Assembly: GCF_001761385.1 (NCBI RefSeq)
Contig: NZ_CP017476.1
Location: 2,221,501-2,285,500, forward strand
Reading direction: 5' to 3'
Origin: Hydrogenophaga crassostreae
GTDB taxonomy: Bacteria; Pseudomonadota; Gammaproteobacteria; Burkholderiales; Burkholderiaceae_C
DNA: 64,000 nucleotides
Part shown: positions 45,055-53,506 of the stretch, piece by piece
Position numbering within the stretch: position 1 is the first letter of the stretch
Layout of the letters: every line of letters starts with the position of its first letter
The notes under the pieces: model-generated
Databases searched by the model: none
The model's input: the letters and a program-made list of their open reading frames with translations, nothing else
What the model was told of the DNA's origin: nothing
Translations under genes and position numbers: made by a program

Positions 45055-45545
45055 CAGGGCGCTGGAATGCGCAACACCTGACCTGGATAAATTTTGTCGG
45101 GGTGGGTCAACATAGGCTTATTTGCCTCGAAGATCTGTGGGTATTTGTTGGGTGTTCCGTAGAACGCCTTGCTGATCTTCGACAGGTTATCGCCCCGAAC
45201 CACGGTGTGCCACCTGGATTCTGGTTCGGGGTTGGTCACGGTCATGTTGTCGACAACGCTGGTGACGCTGGCGACGTTGCCGCAGCACAGCACGACTTTT
45301 TCGCGCGTTGCCTGGTCAAGTGCGGCACCGGCGACGGTCACCGTTTCAGTCGCAGCATCAAATGTGACGTTCAGGCCTTCCACATTGAGACTCATGCTTT
45401 CGATGTAATTTTCAATCGCCTGCGCGGCTTTCTGGTTGAGCTGTTCTGTGCTTGGGGTCGCTGGTGAGGCAGGCGTGGCAGCTTCGGCCTTGCCGATGCC
45501 GAACAGTTTTTCGCCGGCTTCCTTGATAAAACTGAACATTCCCAT
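45054..45545 (-). CDS. kbp: BON-LysM protein (YgaU/Kbp-like)
   Basis: A 163-residue protein with a short amphipathic N-terminus (MGMFSFIKEAGEKLFGIGKA), an Ala/Pro-rich linker, a BON domain (LNVEGLNVTFDAATETVTVA...CCGNVASVTSVVDNM) and a C-terminal LysM (HTVVRGDNLSKISKAFYG). The arrangement matches E. coli Kbp, a cytoplasmic potassium-binding protein; two adjacent Cys in the BON domain are unusual. AAGGAG precedes ATG 45545. Confidence 0.85.
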   Translation of the reverse strand: MGMFSFIKEAGEKLFGIGKAEAATPASPATPSTEQLNQKAAQAIENYIESMSLNVEGLNVTFDAATETVTVAGAALDQATREKVVLCCGNVASVTSVVDNMTVTNPEPESRWHTVVRGDNLSKISKAFYGTPNKYPQIFEANKPMLTHPDKIYPGQVLRIPAP

Positions 45546-45801
45546 GGTCTTGCTCCTTTTTGCAGGTTGAGTGAAACGGAGTTGGAATCGTGTGCCCGAG
45601 CGCTGTCAACGTCAAGCGGCGTGAAAGGGCAACGGTCCTCCGCTGGCAAAAGTAGTGGTTTAGTGTGCACCCATGCCGCAGTCTGATGGCATTTCACCAC
45701 GGATGCCATTTGAAAGCGTGACCGGGCAATGGGGTGATGCTGGCCGGGCCGCGTTCATACTGCGCCGGGGTGAAAGAGGCAGGAGTGGCCGGTTGGATGA
45801 C

Positions 45802-45810
45802 TGCTATAAT
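45802..45810 (+). promoter_or_regulatory. Extended -10 promoter for the rpsB operon
   Basis: TGCTATAAT gives a consensus -10 with the TGN extension; no good -35 is present. About 135 bp before rpsB, leaving a long leader. Confidence 0.55.
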
Positions 45811-45850
45811 TGAATGGCTTTGCTGAGCGCGAGTGACGCAAAGTAATCTC

Positions 45851-45918
45851 AAACCAGCCCAACCGGGTGTTGTCAAAGTGGGCCGATGTGGCCGTGTTTG
45901 ATGATCGGGGCTGGATTT
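45851..45918 (+). promoter_or_regulatory. Structured rpsB leader RNA (possible S2 autoregulatory element)
   Basis: AAACCAGCCC (45851-45860) pairs with GGGCTGGATTT (45908-45918, one bulged A), closing a domain that contains a GGCC-GATGT-GGCC hairpin (45881-45893). A leader that binds S2 is known for rpsB in E. coli and other gammaproteobacteria; whether this matches it needs covariance evidence. Confidence 0.45.
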
Positions 45919-45944
45919 AAGTCCTAACCTTTGGAAATTTAATC

Positions 45945-46703
45945 ATGTCTATCTCCATGCGCGAAATGCTGGAAGCCGGTGTCCACTTTGGTCACCAAAC
46001 ACGCTTCTGGAACCCCAAGATGGCGCCGTTCATCTTTGGCCACCGCAACAAAATCCACATTATCAACCTCGAAAAGACGTTGCCGATGTTTGAGGATGCC
46101 GCCAAGTTTGTGCGTCAACTCACCGCCAATCGCGGTACCGTGTTGATGGTGGGTACCAAGCGCCAGTCGCGCGAAGTTGTTGCTCAAGAAGCCCGCCGCG
46201 CCGGCGTCCCTTTTGTCGATCAGCGTTGGCTGGGCGGAATGTTGACCAACTTCAAGACAGTCAAGACCTCCATCAAGCGTCTGAAAGACATGCAGGCTCA
46301 GCAGGAGGCTGGTCTGGAGTCCATGAGCAAGAAAGAGCAACTGATGTTTGCTCGCGAAATGGAGAAGCTCGAGAAGGATATTGGCGGCATTCAGGATATG
46401 ACTGCTTTGCCTGACGCCATTTTCCTGATTGACGTGGGTTTCCACAACATCACCGTGCTGGAAGCCCAGAAGCTGGGCATCCCTCTGGTGGGTGTTGTTG
46501 ATACGAACCACAACCCAGTGGGTATCGACTACGTGATTCCTGGCAACGATGACTCTGCTCGTGCGGTGGCTTTGTATGCCCGCGGTATCGCTGATGCGGT
46601 CATCGAGGGTCGCAACGACGCCATGAGCGGTGTCGTCAAGGCCGTCGCTGCTGAAGGCGGCGACGAATTCGTCGAAGTTAAAGAAGACTCTGCAGCCGCC
46701 TGA
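45945..46703 (+). CDS. rpsB: 30S ribosomal protein S2
   Basis: A 252-residue small-subunit protein. The opening MREMLEAGVHFGHQTRFWNP, WLGGMLTNFKT, and LIDVGFHNITVLEAQKLGIP are unmistakable. GGAA precedes ATG 45945. First gene of the supercluster; its transcript likely attenuates before tsf. Codon bias is strong. Confidence 0.97.
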   Translation: MSISMREMLEAGVHFGHQTRFWNPKMAPFIFGHRNKIHIINLEKTLPMFEDAAKFVRQLTANRGTVLMVGTKRQSREVVAQEARRAGVPFVDQRWLGGMLTNFKTVKTSIKRLKDMQAQQEAGLESMSKKEQLMFAREMEKLEKDIGGIQDMTALPDAIFLIDVGFHNITVLEAQKLGIPLVGVVDTNHNPVGIDYVIPGNDDSARAVALYARGIADAVIEGRNDAMSGVVKAVAAEGGDEFVEVKEDSAAA

Positions 46704-46723
46704 TTTCCGGCCGCTGCGCGAAA

Positions 46724-46748
46724 GAGGGGCTCCTGTAGCCCCTTTTTT
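46724..46748 (+). terminator. Attenuator between rpsB and tsf
   Basis: GGGGCT-CCTGT-AGCCCC followed by TTTTTT: a complete Rho-independent hairpin 20 bp after rpsB, probably partly read through, as known for E. coli rpsB-tsf. Confidence 0.85.
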
Positions 46749-46809
46749 GCAAGCAAAACCAATTCATTGACCCTCCGTCGCGTTGTGCGGCGGTTCAAGG
46801 AGAACCCAA

Positions 46810-47727
46810 ATGGCAATTACTGCAAGCATGGTCGCCGAACTGCGCGCCAAGACAGACGCTCCCATGATGGAGTGCAAAAAAGCACTGACTGAAGCCGAAG
46901 GCGACATGGCGAAAGCCGAAGAGTTGCTGCGCGTCAAGCTGGGTACCAAGGCGGGCAAGGCCGCCAGCCGCGTGACCGCAGAAGGCGTGATCACCAGCTT
47001 CATCGATGGCACCACTGGTGGCATGGTTGAAGTGAATTGCGAAACCGACTTCGTGACGAAGAATGACAGCTTCCTGGCATTTGCCAGCGCAGCTTCGGAG
47101 TTGGTCGCCAAGCACAACCCGGCCGACCTTGAAGCCCTGGGCGCTTTGCCCTATAGCCAGGACTCGTTCGGTCCAACGCTGGAAGACGTGCGCAAGGGTC
47201 TGATTGGCAAGATCGGTGAAAACATGAGCTTCCGCCGATTCAAGCATTACAGCGGTGGCTCGAAGGTGGTTAGCTACGTTCATGGCACCCGCATTGGCGT
47301 GATGGTGGAGTTTGATGGTTCCGAAGTGGCCGCAAAAGATACCGCCATGCACATCGCTGCCATGAAACCGGTCGCCTTGACCAGTGCCGACGTGCCCGCC
47401 GAGTTTATCGAGCGCGAGCGCTCGGTGGCCACGGCCAAGGCCGATGAGGCCAACAAGGAACTGGTTGCGGCAGGCAAGCCAGAGCAGAGTGCTGAGATCG
47501 TTGCCAAGCGCATCGAAGGTGCTGTTCAGAAGTACCTCAAGGAAGTTTCGCTGTTCAACCAGCCTTTCGTGAAGAACGACAAGCAGACCGTGGAGCAAAT
47601 GCTCAAGGCCGAAGGCACCACGCTCAAGAGCTTCGCCATGTATGTGGTCGGTGAAGGCATTGAGAAAAAGGTTGATGACTTCGCTGCAGAGGTCGCAGCT
47701 CAGGTTGCCGCAGCCAAAGGTGCTTGA
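46810..47727 (+). CDS. tsf: Elongation factor Ts
   Basis: A 305-residue nucleotide exchange factor for EF-Tu. ITASMVAELRAKTDAPMMEC at the start with the EF-Tu-contacting CKKALTEAEGDMAKAEELLR, and VNCETDFVTKND in the core, are typical. AAGGAG precedes ATG 46810. Confidence 0.97.
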   Translation: MAITASMVAELRAKTDAPMMECKKALTEAEGDMAKAEELLRVKLGTKAGKAASRVTAEGVITSFIDGTTGGMVEVNCETDFVTKNDSFLAFASAASELVAKHNPADLEALGALPYSQDSFGPTLEDVRKGLIGKIGENMSFRRFKHYSGGSKVVSYVHGTRIGVMVEFDGSEVAAKDTAMHIAAMKPVALTSADVPAEFIERERSVATAKADEANKELVAAGKPEQSAEIVAKRIEGAVQKYLKEVSLFNQPFVKNDKQTVEQMLKAEGTTLKSFAMYVVGEGIEKKVDDFAAEVAAQVAAAKGA

Positions 47728-47771
47728 ATTTAGGCTGGAGTGAATCCCAGACCTGTTCCATGCTGAGACAC

Positions 47772-47790
47772 ACGGGCCGAAAGGCCCGTT
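47772..47790 (+). terminator. Hairpin after tsf
   Basis: ACGGGCC-GAAA-GGCCCGT, a GNRA-capped 7-bp stem followed by a short T-rich run (TGTCTTG). Either a weak terminator or a processing site before pyrH. Confidence 0.5.
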
Positions 47791-47908
47791 GTCTTGTGTG
47801 AAGCCCCATTTTTGACGGCTGCTCAGTGCGTTGTCCTCGAAGTCTGGGCTGCGCCTCGCTACACTTGTAGGTTGAGTCGCCCGTATTTCGAATCGAGAAA
47901 GTTGCTAT

Positions 47909-48619
47909 ATGCCTGCTTATAAACGCATTTTGCTTAAGCTCTCAGGTGAAGCCCTGATGGGCGACGATGCATTCGGTATCAACCGCGCCACCATTGCACG
48001 CATGGTGGAAGAGATCGCTGAAGTCACCCGTTTGGGTGTCGAGGTAGCGGTGGTGATCGGTGGAGGCAATATTTTCCGCGGCGTGGCAGGCGGAGCCGTG
48101 GGAATGGATCGTGCGACGGCCGACTACATGGGTATGTTGGCCACAGTGATGAATTCCCTGGCGCTGGCTGACACCATGGAAAAAGCTGGCTTGGTGGCTC
48201 GCGTGATGTCTGCCATCGCCATTGAACAGGTTGTCGAGCCCTATGTGCGACCCAAGGCGCTGCAATACCTGGAAGAGGGCAAAGTGGTGGTGTTTGCGGC
48301 GGGTACTGGAAATCCGTTTTTCACCACAGACACGGCTGCGGCTTTGCGCGGTGCTGAAATTGGGGCCGAAATCGTACTGAAGGCTACGAAAGTAGACGGT
48401 GTGTACTCCGCCGACCCCAACAAGGATCCTACCGCTACCCGCTACCCGTCGATCTCGTTTGACGAGGCGATGGCGAAGAACTTGCAGGTCATGGATGCGA
48501 CGGCGTTTGCACTCTGCCGCGACCAGAAATTGCCTGTGAAGGTGTTCTCGATCTTCAAACCTGGTGCACTGCGCAATGTGGTGTTGGGTGGTGATGAGGG
48601 TACTTTGGTTCACGTTTGA
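47909..48619 (+). CDS. pyrH: UMP kinase
   Basis: A 236-residue hexameric amino-acid-kinase-fold enzyme phosphorylating UMP. LLKLSGEALMGDDAFGI, VVIGGGNIFRG and the acceptor region FVAAGTGNPFFTTDTAA-type stretch are visible. Regulation by GTP/UTP is family knowledge. ATG 47909. Confidence 0.96.
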   Translation: MPAYKRILLKLSGEALMGDDAFGINRATIARMVEEIAEVTRLGVEVAVVIGGGNIFRGVAGGAVGMDRATADYMGMLATVMNSLALADTMEKAGLVARVMSAIAIEQVVEPYVRPKALQYLEEGKVVVFAAGTGNPFFTTDTAAALRGAEIGAEIVLKATKVDGVYSADPNKDPTATRYPSISFDEAMAKNLQVMDATAFALCRDQKLPVKVFSIFKPGALRNVVLGGDEGTLVHV

Positions 48620-48666
48620 AGCCACAAATAGGACCAGACAGATTTGAGTTGACTTGAGGAGTTGAG

Positions 48667-49227
48667 ATGAGCATTGCTGAAATCCACAAAAACGCTGAGC
48701 ACAAGATGCACCAGTCGCTGGAGTCGTTCAAGAGCAATTTGGGCAAGGTTCGCACCGGGCGGCCTAACCCTGCGTTGCTGGACACGGTGCACGTGGACTA
48801 CTACGGGTCCATGGTGCCGTTGTCACAGGTGGCCAACCTCACCTTGCTGGATGCCCGCACCATTGGTGTGGCACCTTGGGAAAAGGGCATGGGTGCCAAG
48901 ATTGAAAAAGCCATTCGCGAGTCCGACCTGGGTCTGAATCCATCCAGTCAGGGGGATTTGATTCGCGTGCCTATGCCCCCAATGACCGAAGAGCGGCGAC
49001 GCGAGTTGACCAAGGTGGTCAAAAACGAGGGCGAAAACGCAAAGATCGCGATACGGAATTTGCGTCGCGATGCCAATGAAGGTGTGAAGCGCCTCGTAAA
49101 AGACAAAGAGGCTTCGGAAGATGACGAGCGCCGTGCCCAGGACGACGTGCAAAAGCTGACCGACCGCATGATTCTGGAGGTCGATCACCTGGTCGCCTCC
49201 AAAGAGCAGGACATTCTGGCTGTCTGA
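48667..49227 (+). CDS. frr: Ribosome recycling factor
   Basis: A 186-residue factor that splits post-termination ribosomes with EF-G. The conserved pieces KVRTGRPNPALLDTVHVDYYG, PWEKGMGAKIEKAIRESDLG and LTKVVKNEGENAKIAIRNLR are all present. TGAGGAG precedes ATG 48667. Confidence 0.97.
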   Translation: MSIAEIHKNAEHKMHQSLESFKSNLGKVRTGRPNPALLDTVHVDYYGSMVPLSQVANLTLLDARTIGVAPWEKGMGAKIEKAIRESDLGLNPSSQGDLIRVPMPPMTEERRRELTKVVKNEGENAKIAIRNLRRDANEGVKRLVKDKEASEDDERRAQDDVQKLTDRMILEVDHLVASKEQDILAV

Positions 49228-49249
49228 TCAGAGCCCTTCTATCCAGCCC

Positions 49250-50026
49250 ATGAGTCCAACCGAGTCCAGCAAAACGACACCCATTGCGACCGCGCCGCAC
49301 CACGTGGCTATCGTGATGGATGGCAATGGCCGCTGGGCCAAGCAACGCAAGATGCCGCGTGTGGCGGGGCACAAACAGGGTGTCGATGCGCTGCGCCGTA
49401 CCGTGCGTGCTTGCATTGAGCGGGAAGTATCGGTGCTGACGGTCTTTGCATTCTCTTCGGAGAACTGGAGCCGCCCTGTCGAGGAGGTATCTGGACTGAT
49501 GGATTTGCTCGCAGTGGCGCTGACCCGAGAGGTGCCCAGGTTGCACAAGAATGGGGTGAAACTGCATTTTCCCGGTGAGCGCTCGGGTTTGTCGCCGCGC
49601 GTTGTACAAGGTTTGCAGCGGGCTCAAGAGACCACCGCAGGCAATTCCCGTCTCACACTCAATGTGTGTTTTAACTATGGCGGACGCTGGGATATTGCCC
49701 AGGCAGCACGCAAGCTGGTAGCACAGGGGCGAGAGATCACGGAGTCGAGCCTGGATGAGGCAATGTCGCTGTCCCATGTGCCGGACCCTGATCTGTTGAT
49801 TCGCACCGGAGGCGAAATGCGCATCAGCAACTTCCTGCTCTGGCAGGCAGCCTATACCGAGCTGTTCTTCACGCCTTGCCTGTGGCCCAATTTTGACGCT
49901 GACGAGCTGGACCGTGCAATTGCCGATTTTGCTGGACGAGAGCGTCGATTTGGTCAAACGCCTGAGCAACTGGCACGTGCCGACTCCCCATCCCAAAAGG
50001 GTAAGGGCGGTTCGTCAGATGCTTAA
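49250..50026 (+). CDS. uppS: Undecaprenyl diphosphate synthase
   Basis: A 258-residue cis-prenyltransferase making C55-PP for peptidoglycan and O-antigen. Catalytic Asp and substrate pocket in HVAIVMDGNGRWAKQR, then FAFSSENWSRP and the C-terminal RTGGEMRISNFLLWQAAYTE. Its 3' end overlaps cdsA by 8 bp. Confidence 0.96.
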   Translation: MSPTESSKTTPIATAPHHVAIVMDGNGRWAKQRKMPRVAGHKQGVDALRRTVRACIEREVSVLTVFAFSSENWSRPVEEVSGLMDLLAVALTREVPRLHKNGVKLHFPGERSGLSPRVVQGLQRAQETTAGNSRLTLNVCFNYGGRWDIAQAARKLVAQGREITESSLDEAMSLSHVPDPDLLIRTGGEMRISNFLLWQAAYTELFFTPCLWPNFDADELDRAIADFAGRERRFGQTPEQLARADSPSQKGKGGSSDA

Positions 50027-50852
50027 GCAACGCATCATCACAGCGCTGGTGATGCTGGCCGTGTTGTTGCCAGCGATCTTTTACCAATCGACTGAACCTT
50101 TTATTTTCGTCTCGGCAGTGTTGTTGGGGGCCGCTGGCTGGGAGTGGGCGCGCCTCAATGGCAGTGGTCCGAAAGTCGCTCAGGGTTTGGGTTTGGGTCT
50201 TGGCGCCAGTTTGATGGGCTTCGCCCTGGTCGGTGGTTTGTCCGTTGACTGGTCGTTGCTCTGGGTGGGCGCAGGCCTGGTCTGGATAGGGGTGGGCTGG
50301 GTGATGCTTCACCGCGGCGTTGCCGGCTGGCGTCGCTGGCCACAACCTTTGCGGCTTTGGCTGGGACTGCTGCTGCTCTCCTGTGCCTGGTTGGCTCTGG
50401 TCAAGGCGCGGCAGCTCGGCATTGGATTTTTGCTTTCTGCGCTTACCCTTGTCTGGATGGCGGACGTAGCGGCCTACGCGGGCGGGAAAACCTTTGGGAG
50501 GCGCAAACTTGCCCCCAGTTTGAGTCCAGGCAAGAGTTGGGAAGGCGCGCTGAGTGGCGCATTGGGCGTGTTGGCTCTGGGTGTTTTCTGGGTATGGATG
50601 GATCGCCAGGGATGGACAGACAGCCCAAGCTTGTTCTCTTTGTTGTGGGCTCAGGGTCCAGTTTTGGCGCTCCTGGCTGTGGTGGGGTTGAGCGCAATGA
50701 GCGTGGTCGGCGATTTGCTGGAATCGCTTGTGAAACGAAGCGCCGGGATGAAAGACTCCAGCCAACTGTTGCCTGGGCACGGTGGTGTGCTGGATCGGGT
50801 CGACGCCTTGTTGCCGGTATTGCCCTTGGCCATGCTGTTGACGCAGCTCTGA
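50019..50852 (+). CDS. cdsA: Phosphatidate cytidylyltransferase
   Basis: A 277-residue integral-membrane enzyme making CDP-diacylglycerol for phospholipids. Several hydrophobic segments precede the signature SVVGDLLESLVKRSAGMKDS, followed by LLPGHGGVLDRVDAL. ATG 50019 overlaps the end of uppS. Confidence 0.93.
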   Translation: MLKQRIITALVMLAVLLPAIFYQSTEPFIFVSAVLLGAAGWEWARLNGSGPKVAQGLGLGLGASLMGFALVGGLSVDWSLLWVGAGLVWIGVGWVMLHRGVAGWRRWPQPLRLWLGLLLLSCAWLALVKARQLGIGFLLSALTLVWMADVAAYAGGKTFGRRKLAPSLSPGKSWEGALSGALGVLALGVFWVWMDRQGWTDSPSLFSLLWAQGPVLALLAVVGLSAMSVVGDLLESLVKRSAGMKDSSQLLPGHGGVLDRVDALLPVLPLAMLLTQL

Positions 50853-50869
50853 ATTGAATAGGGAACCCT

Positions 50870-52045
50870 TTGCAGACCATCACCATTCTCGGCTCTACCG
50901 GCTCCATTGGCACCAACACACTGGATGTGATCGCGCGCCATCCTGACCGCTTTGACGTGTTTGCATTGACCGCAGCCACCCAGGTGGAGCTGATGCTGGC
51001 CCAATGCCGGGCGTTCTCGCCGAGCTATGCGGTGATGGCAAGCGAGCCACACGCCCGCCAACTGGCCGAAAGGGTCAAAGCCGAAGGACTGGCTGTACAG
51101 GTATTGAGTGGTGAGCAAGCCTTGAGTGAGGTGAGCTCAGCACCGGATGTGCATGTGGTGATGGCTGCCATCGTGGGCGCAGCGGGGCTGGCACCATCGC
51201 TGGCTGCTGCGCGCGCTGGCAAAAGGCTGCTGCTGGCCAACAAGGAGGCGCTGGTGGTGGGGGGGGCGCTGTTCATGTCGGCGGTGCATGAGGGCGGTGC
51301 TACTTTGCTGCCCATTGACAGTGAGCATTCTGCAATTTTTCAGTGCCTGCCGCCTGACGCCTCCACATGGCGTCATGGCATCCAGCACATCATGCTCACG
51401 TCATCCGGTGGTCCGTTTCGGGATGCGCCGCTGAACGAGATGGCGAGCATCACACCAGACCAAGCTTGCGCTCACCCGAACTTTGTCATGGGTCGCAAGA
51501 TTTCGGTTGACTCCGCCACCATGATGAACAAGGCGCTGGAGGTGATTGAGGCACGCTGGTTGTTCGACCTCGCCCCTGAGCAGATTCAGGTTTTGATTCA
51601 CCCGCAGCAAATCATTCACTCGATGGTGCAGTTTCACGATGCGTCTGTGCTCGCCCAGCTGGGTACACCTGACATGCGTGTACCGATTGCTTACGGTCTG
51701 TCCTGGCCAGAGCGTTTCGAGAGTGGCGCCGACCCGCTGGATTTCCGCCAGCTCGCGGCTCTCACGTTCCGCGAACCCGACCTGCAACGCTACCCTGGTC
51801 TGGGCCTGGCCTGGGAGACCTTGCGGGCGCCAGAGGGCACTTCAGCGGTGCTCAATGCGGCCAACGAGGTCGCGGTGGCAGCGTTCCTGGCGGGCCGATT
51901 GCGGTTCGACCAGATCCATGCGGTCAATCATGCAACTTTGTCATCAGTTCAACCCTCCAACCCCAAGAGTTTGCATGATTTGCTGGCGCTGGATGCCCAG
52001 GCGCGATCTTTCGCTGAGTCCGTGGTGGTTCGCTGCGCTGTCTGA
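50870..52045 (+). CDS. dxr: 1-deoxy-D-xylulose 5-phosphate reductoisomerase
   Basis: A 391-residue NADPH enzyme committing carbon to the MEP pathway. NADPH-binding GSTGSIGTNTLD, the metal/substrate block DSEHSAIFQC, and FVMGRKISVDSATMMNKALE are readable. TTG 50870 is the only sensible start and is preceded by GGGAA. With ispD and ispF elsewhere in this window, three MEP steps are covered. Confidence 0.95.
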   Translation: MQTITILGSTGSIGTNTLDVIARHPDRFDVFALTAATQVELMLAQCRAFSPSYAVMASEPHARQLAERVKAEGLAVQVLSGEQALSEVSSAPDVHVVMAAIVGAAGLAPSLAAARAGKRLLLANKEALVVGGALFMSAVHEGGATLLPIDSEHSAIFQCLPPDASTWRHGIQHIMLTSSGGPFRDAPLNEMASITPDQACAHPNFVMGRKISVDSATMMNKALEVIEARWLFDLAPEQIQVLIHPQQIIHSMVQFHDASVLAQLGTPDMRVPIAYGLSWPERFESGADPLDFRQLAALTFREPDLQRYPGLGLAWETLRAPEGTSAVLNAANEVAVAAFLAGRLRFDQIHAVNHATLSSVQPSNPKSLHDLLALDAQARSFAESVVVRCAV

Positions 52046-52124
52046 CGGTATCCGCTGGCGTCTGGCACGCTGGCCCGGTTGATATCTGGCCGAGAGTGTC
52101 GGAGCCTTGTTTCAGGAATTTGCC

Positions 52125-53492
52125 ATGTTGTTGACTGTTTTCGCTTTCGTTCTGGCCTTGGGTCTGCTGATCACCGTGCATGAGTATGGACATTACCGTG
52201 TGGCGGTGGCGTGTGGCGTGAAGGTGCTTCGTTTTTCAGTTGGCTTTGGCAAGCCATTGCTGCGCTGGCATCCGAAGGGCAGTTCTACGGAATTTGTGTT
52301 GTGCGCTTTGCCTCTGGGGGGCTATGTACGTATGCTCGACGAGCGTGAGGCACCGGTTGAAGCCTCTGAACGCCACCTGGCCTTCAACACCCAGCCGCTG
52401 AAATCGCGGGCAGCCATCGTGGTCGCGGGGCCTGTGGCCAACCTGTTGCTGGCAATCGTGCTGTATTCGGTTGTGAATTGGGTAGGGGTGGAGGAGCCCA
52501 AAGCGACCTTGGCGGGACCGACCGTTGGCTCATTGGCGGAAGCGGCCGGAATCAAAGGAGGGGAGTGGGTTGTTCGCGCCAGCACCGGTGACTCGGAAGC
52601 CAGCGATATGGGCTCGTTTGAGGATCTGCGCTGGCGGGTGACTCAGGCAGCTTTGTCTGGTGATGATATGACCTTGTGGCTGGCCTCCAGTGAAGGTGGC
52701 GTTGGCCGGGCCGTGGCTTTGCCCCTGAGCAGCCTCAACATCCGGGAAGCCAACCTTGAGCTCTACCAGCGCATTGGCATCATGGCACCATGGACGGCGC
52801 CAGTCCTTGGAGATGTGATTGAAGGCGGTGCAGCCCAGGCTGCTGGCCTCCTGGCAGGTGACGTGGTCGAGAGTGTGGACGGCCAGCCGGTAGCGGACGG
52901 CCAGGCATTGCGCAGCAAGATTCGTGCGGGGGTGAGTGACGCGGGAGAGGCTTTGACCCAGCAATGGGCGCTTCGTCGAGACGGTCAGCGTTTGAGCATC
53001 GCCGTCACCCCCAAGCCTGAGCATCAAGACGGAGCCTGGATGGGGCGGATCGGCGCCTATGTGGGGGCGCCTCCAGCAATGGTGACCGTGCGCCACGGCT
53101 TGATCGATGGTCTCGTCAATGGCACTGTTCGAACCTGGGAAGTTTCCTGGCTGACGCTCAAGATGATGGGGCGCATGGTGATTGGGCAGGCTTCATTGAA
53201 AAATCTCAGCGGGCCGCTCACGATCGCTGACTATGCGGGAAAGTCCGCCAGTTTGGGGTTCACTCCATACCTGATCTTTCTCGCCCTGATCAGTGTGAGT
53301 CTGGGTGTGCTCAACCTTCTTCCTTTGCCGGTGCTTGATGGGGGACACCTGATGTATTATCTTTGGGAGGGTGTGACGGGGCGCAGCGTGTCTGCGGTCT
53401 GGATGGAGCGCCTGCAGCGCGGAGGTGTCGGCATACTGTTGGCCATGATGTCCGTTGCCTTGTTCAATGATGTGGCCCGTTTGACCGGCTGA
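52125..53492 (+). CDS. rseP: Site-2 protease RseP
   Basis: A 455-residue membrane metalloprotease that cleaves anti-sigma factors and leftover signal peptides. HEYGH (residues 19-23) and LDG in PLPVLDGGHLMYYL near the C-terminus supply the zinc ligands; two PDZ-like domains occupy the periplasmic middle. ATG 52125, preceded by AGGA. Directly upstream of bamA. Confidence 0.93.
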   Translation: MLLTVFAFVLALGLLITVHEYGHYRVAVACGVKVLRFSVGFGKPLLRWHPKGSSTEFVLCALPLGGYVRMLDEREAPVEASERHLAFNTQPLKSRAAIVVAGPVANLLLAIVLYSVVNWVGVEEPKATLAGPTVGSLAEAAGIKGGEWVVRASTGDSEASDMGSFEDLRWRVTQAALSGDDMTLWLASSEGGVGRAVALPLSSLNIREANLELYQRIGIMAPWTAPVLGDVIEGGAAQAAGLLAGDVVESVDGQPVADGQALRSKIRAGVSDAGEALTQQWALRRDGQRLSIAVTPKPEHQDGAWMGRIGAYVGAPPAMVTVRHGLIDGLVNGTVRTWEVSWLTLKMMGRMVIGQASLKNLSGPLTIADYAGKSASLGFTPYLIFLALISVSLGVLNLLPLPVLDGGHLMYYLWEGVTGRSVSAVWMERLQRGGVGILLAMMSVALFNDVARLTG

Positions 53493-53506
53493 ACATTTCT
53501 TTCTTC

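Noticed and set aside
51258..51266. G8 tract in dxr as a second frameshift site
   Set aside because: The frame is continuous and conserved through the tract.
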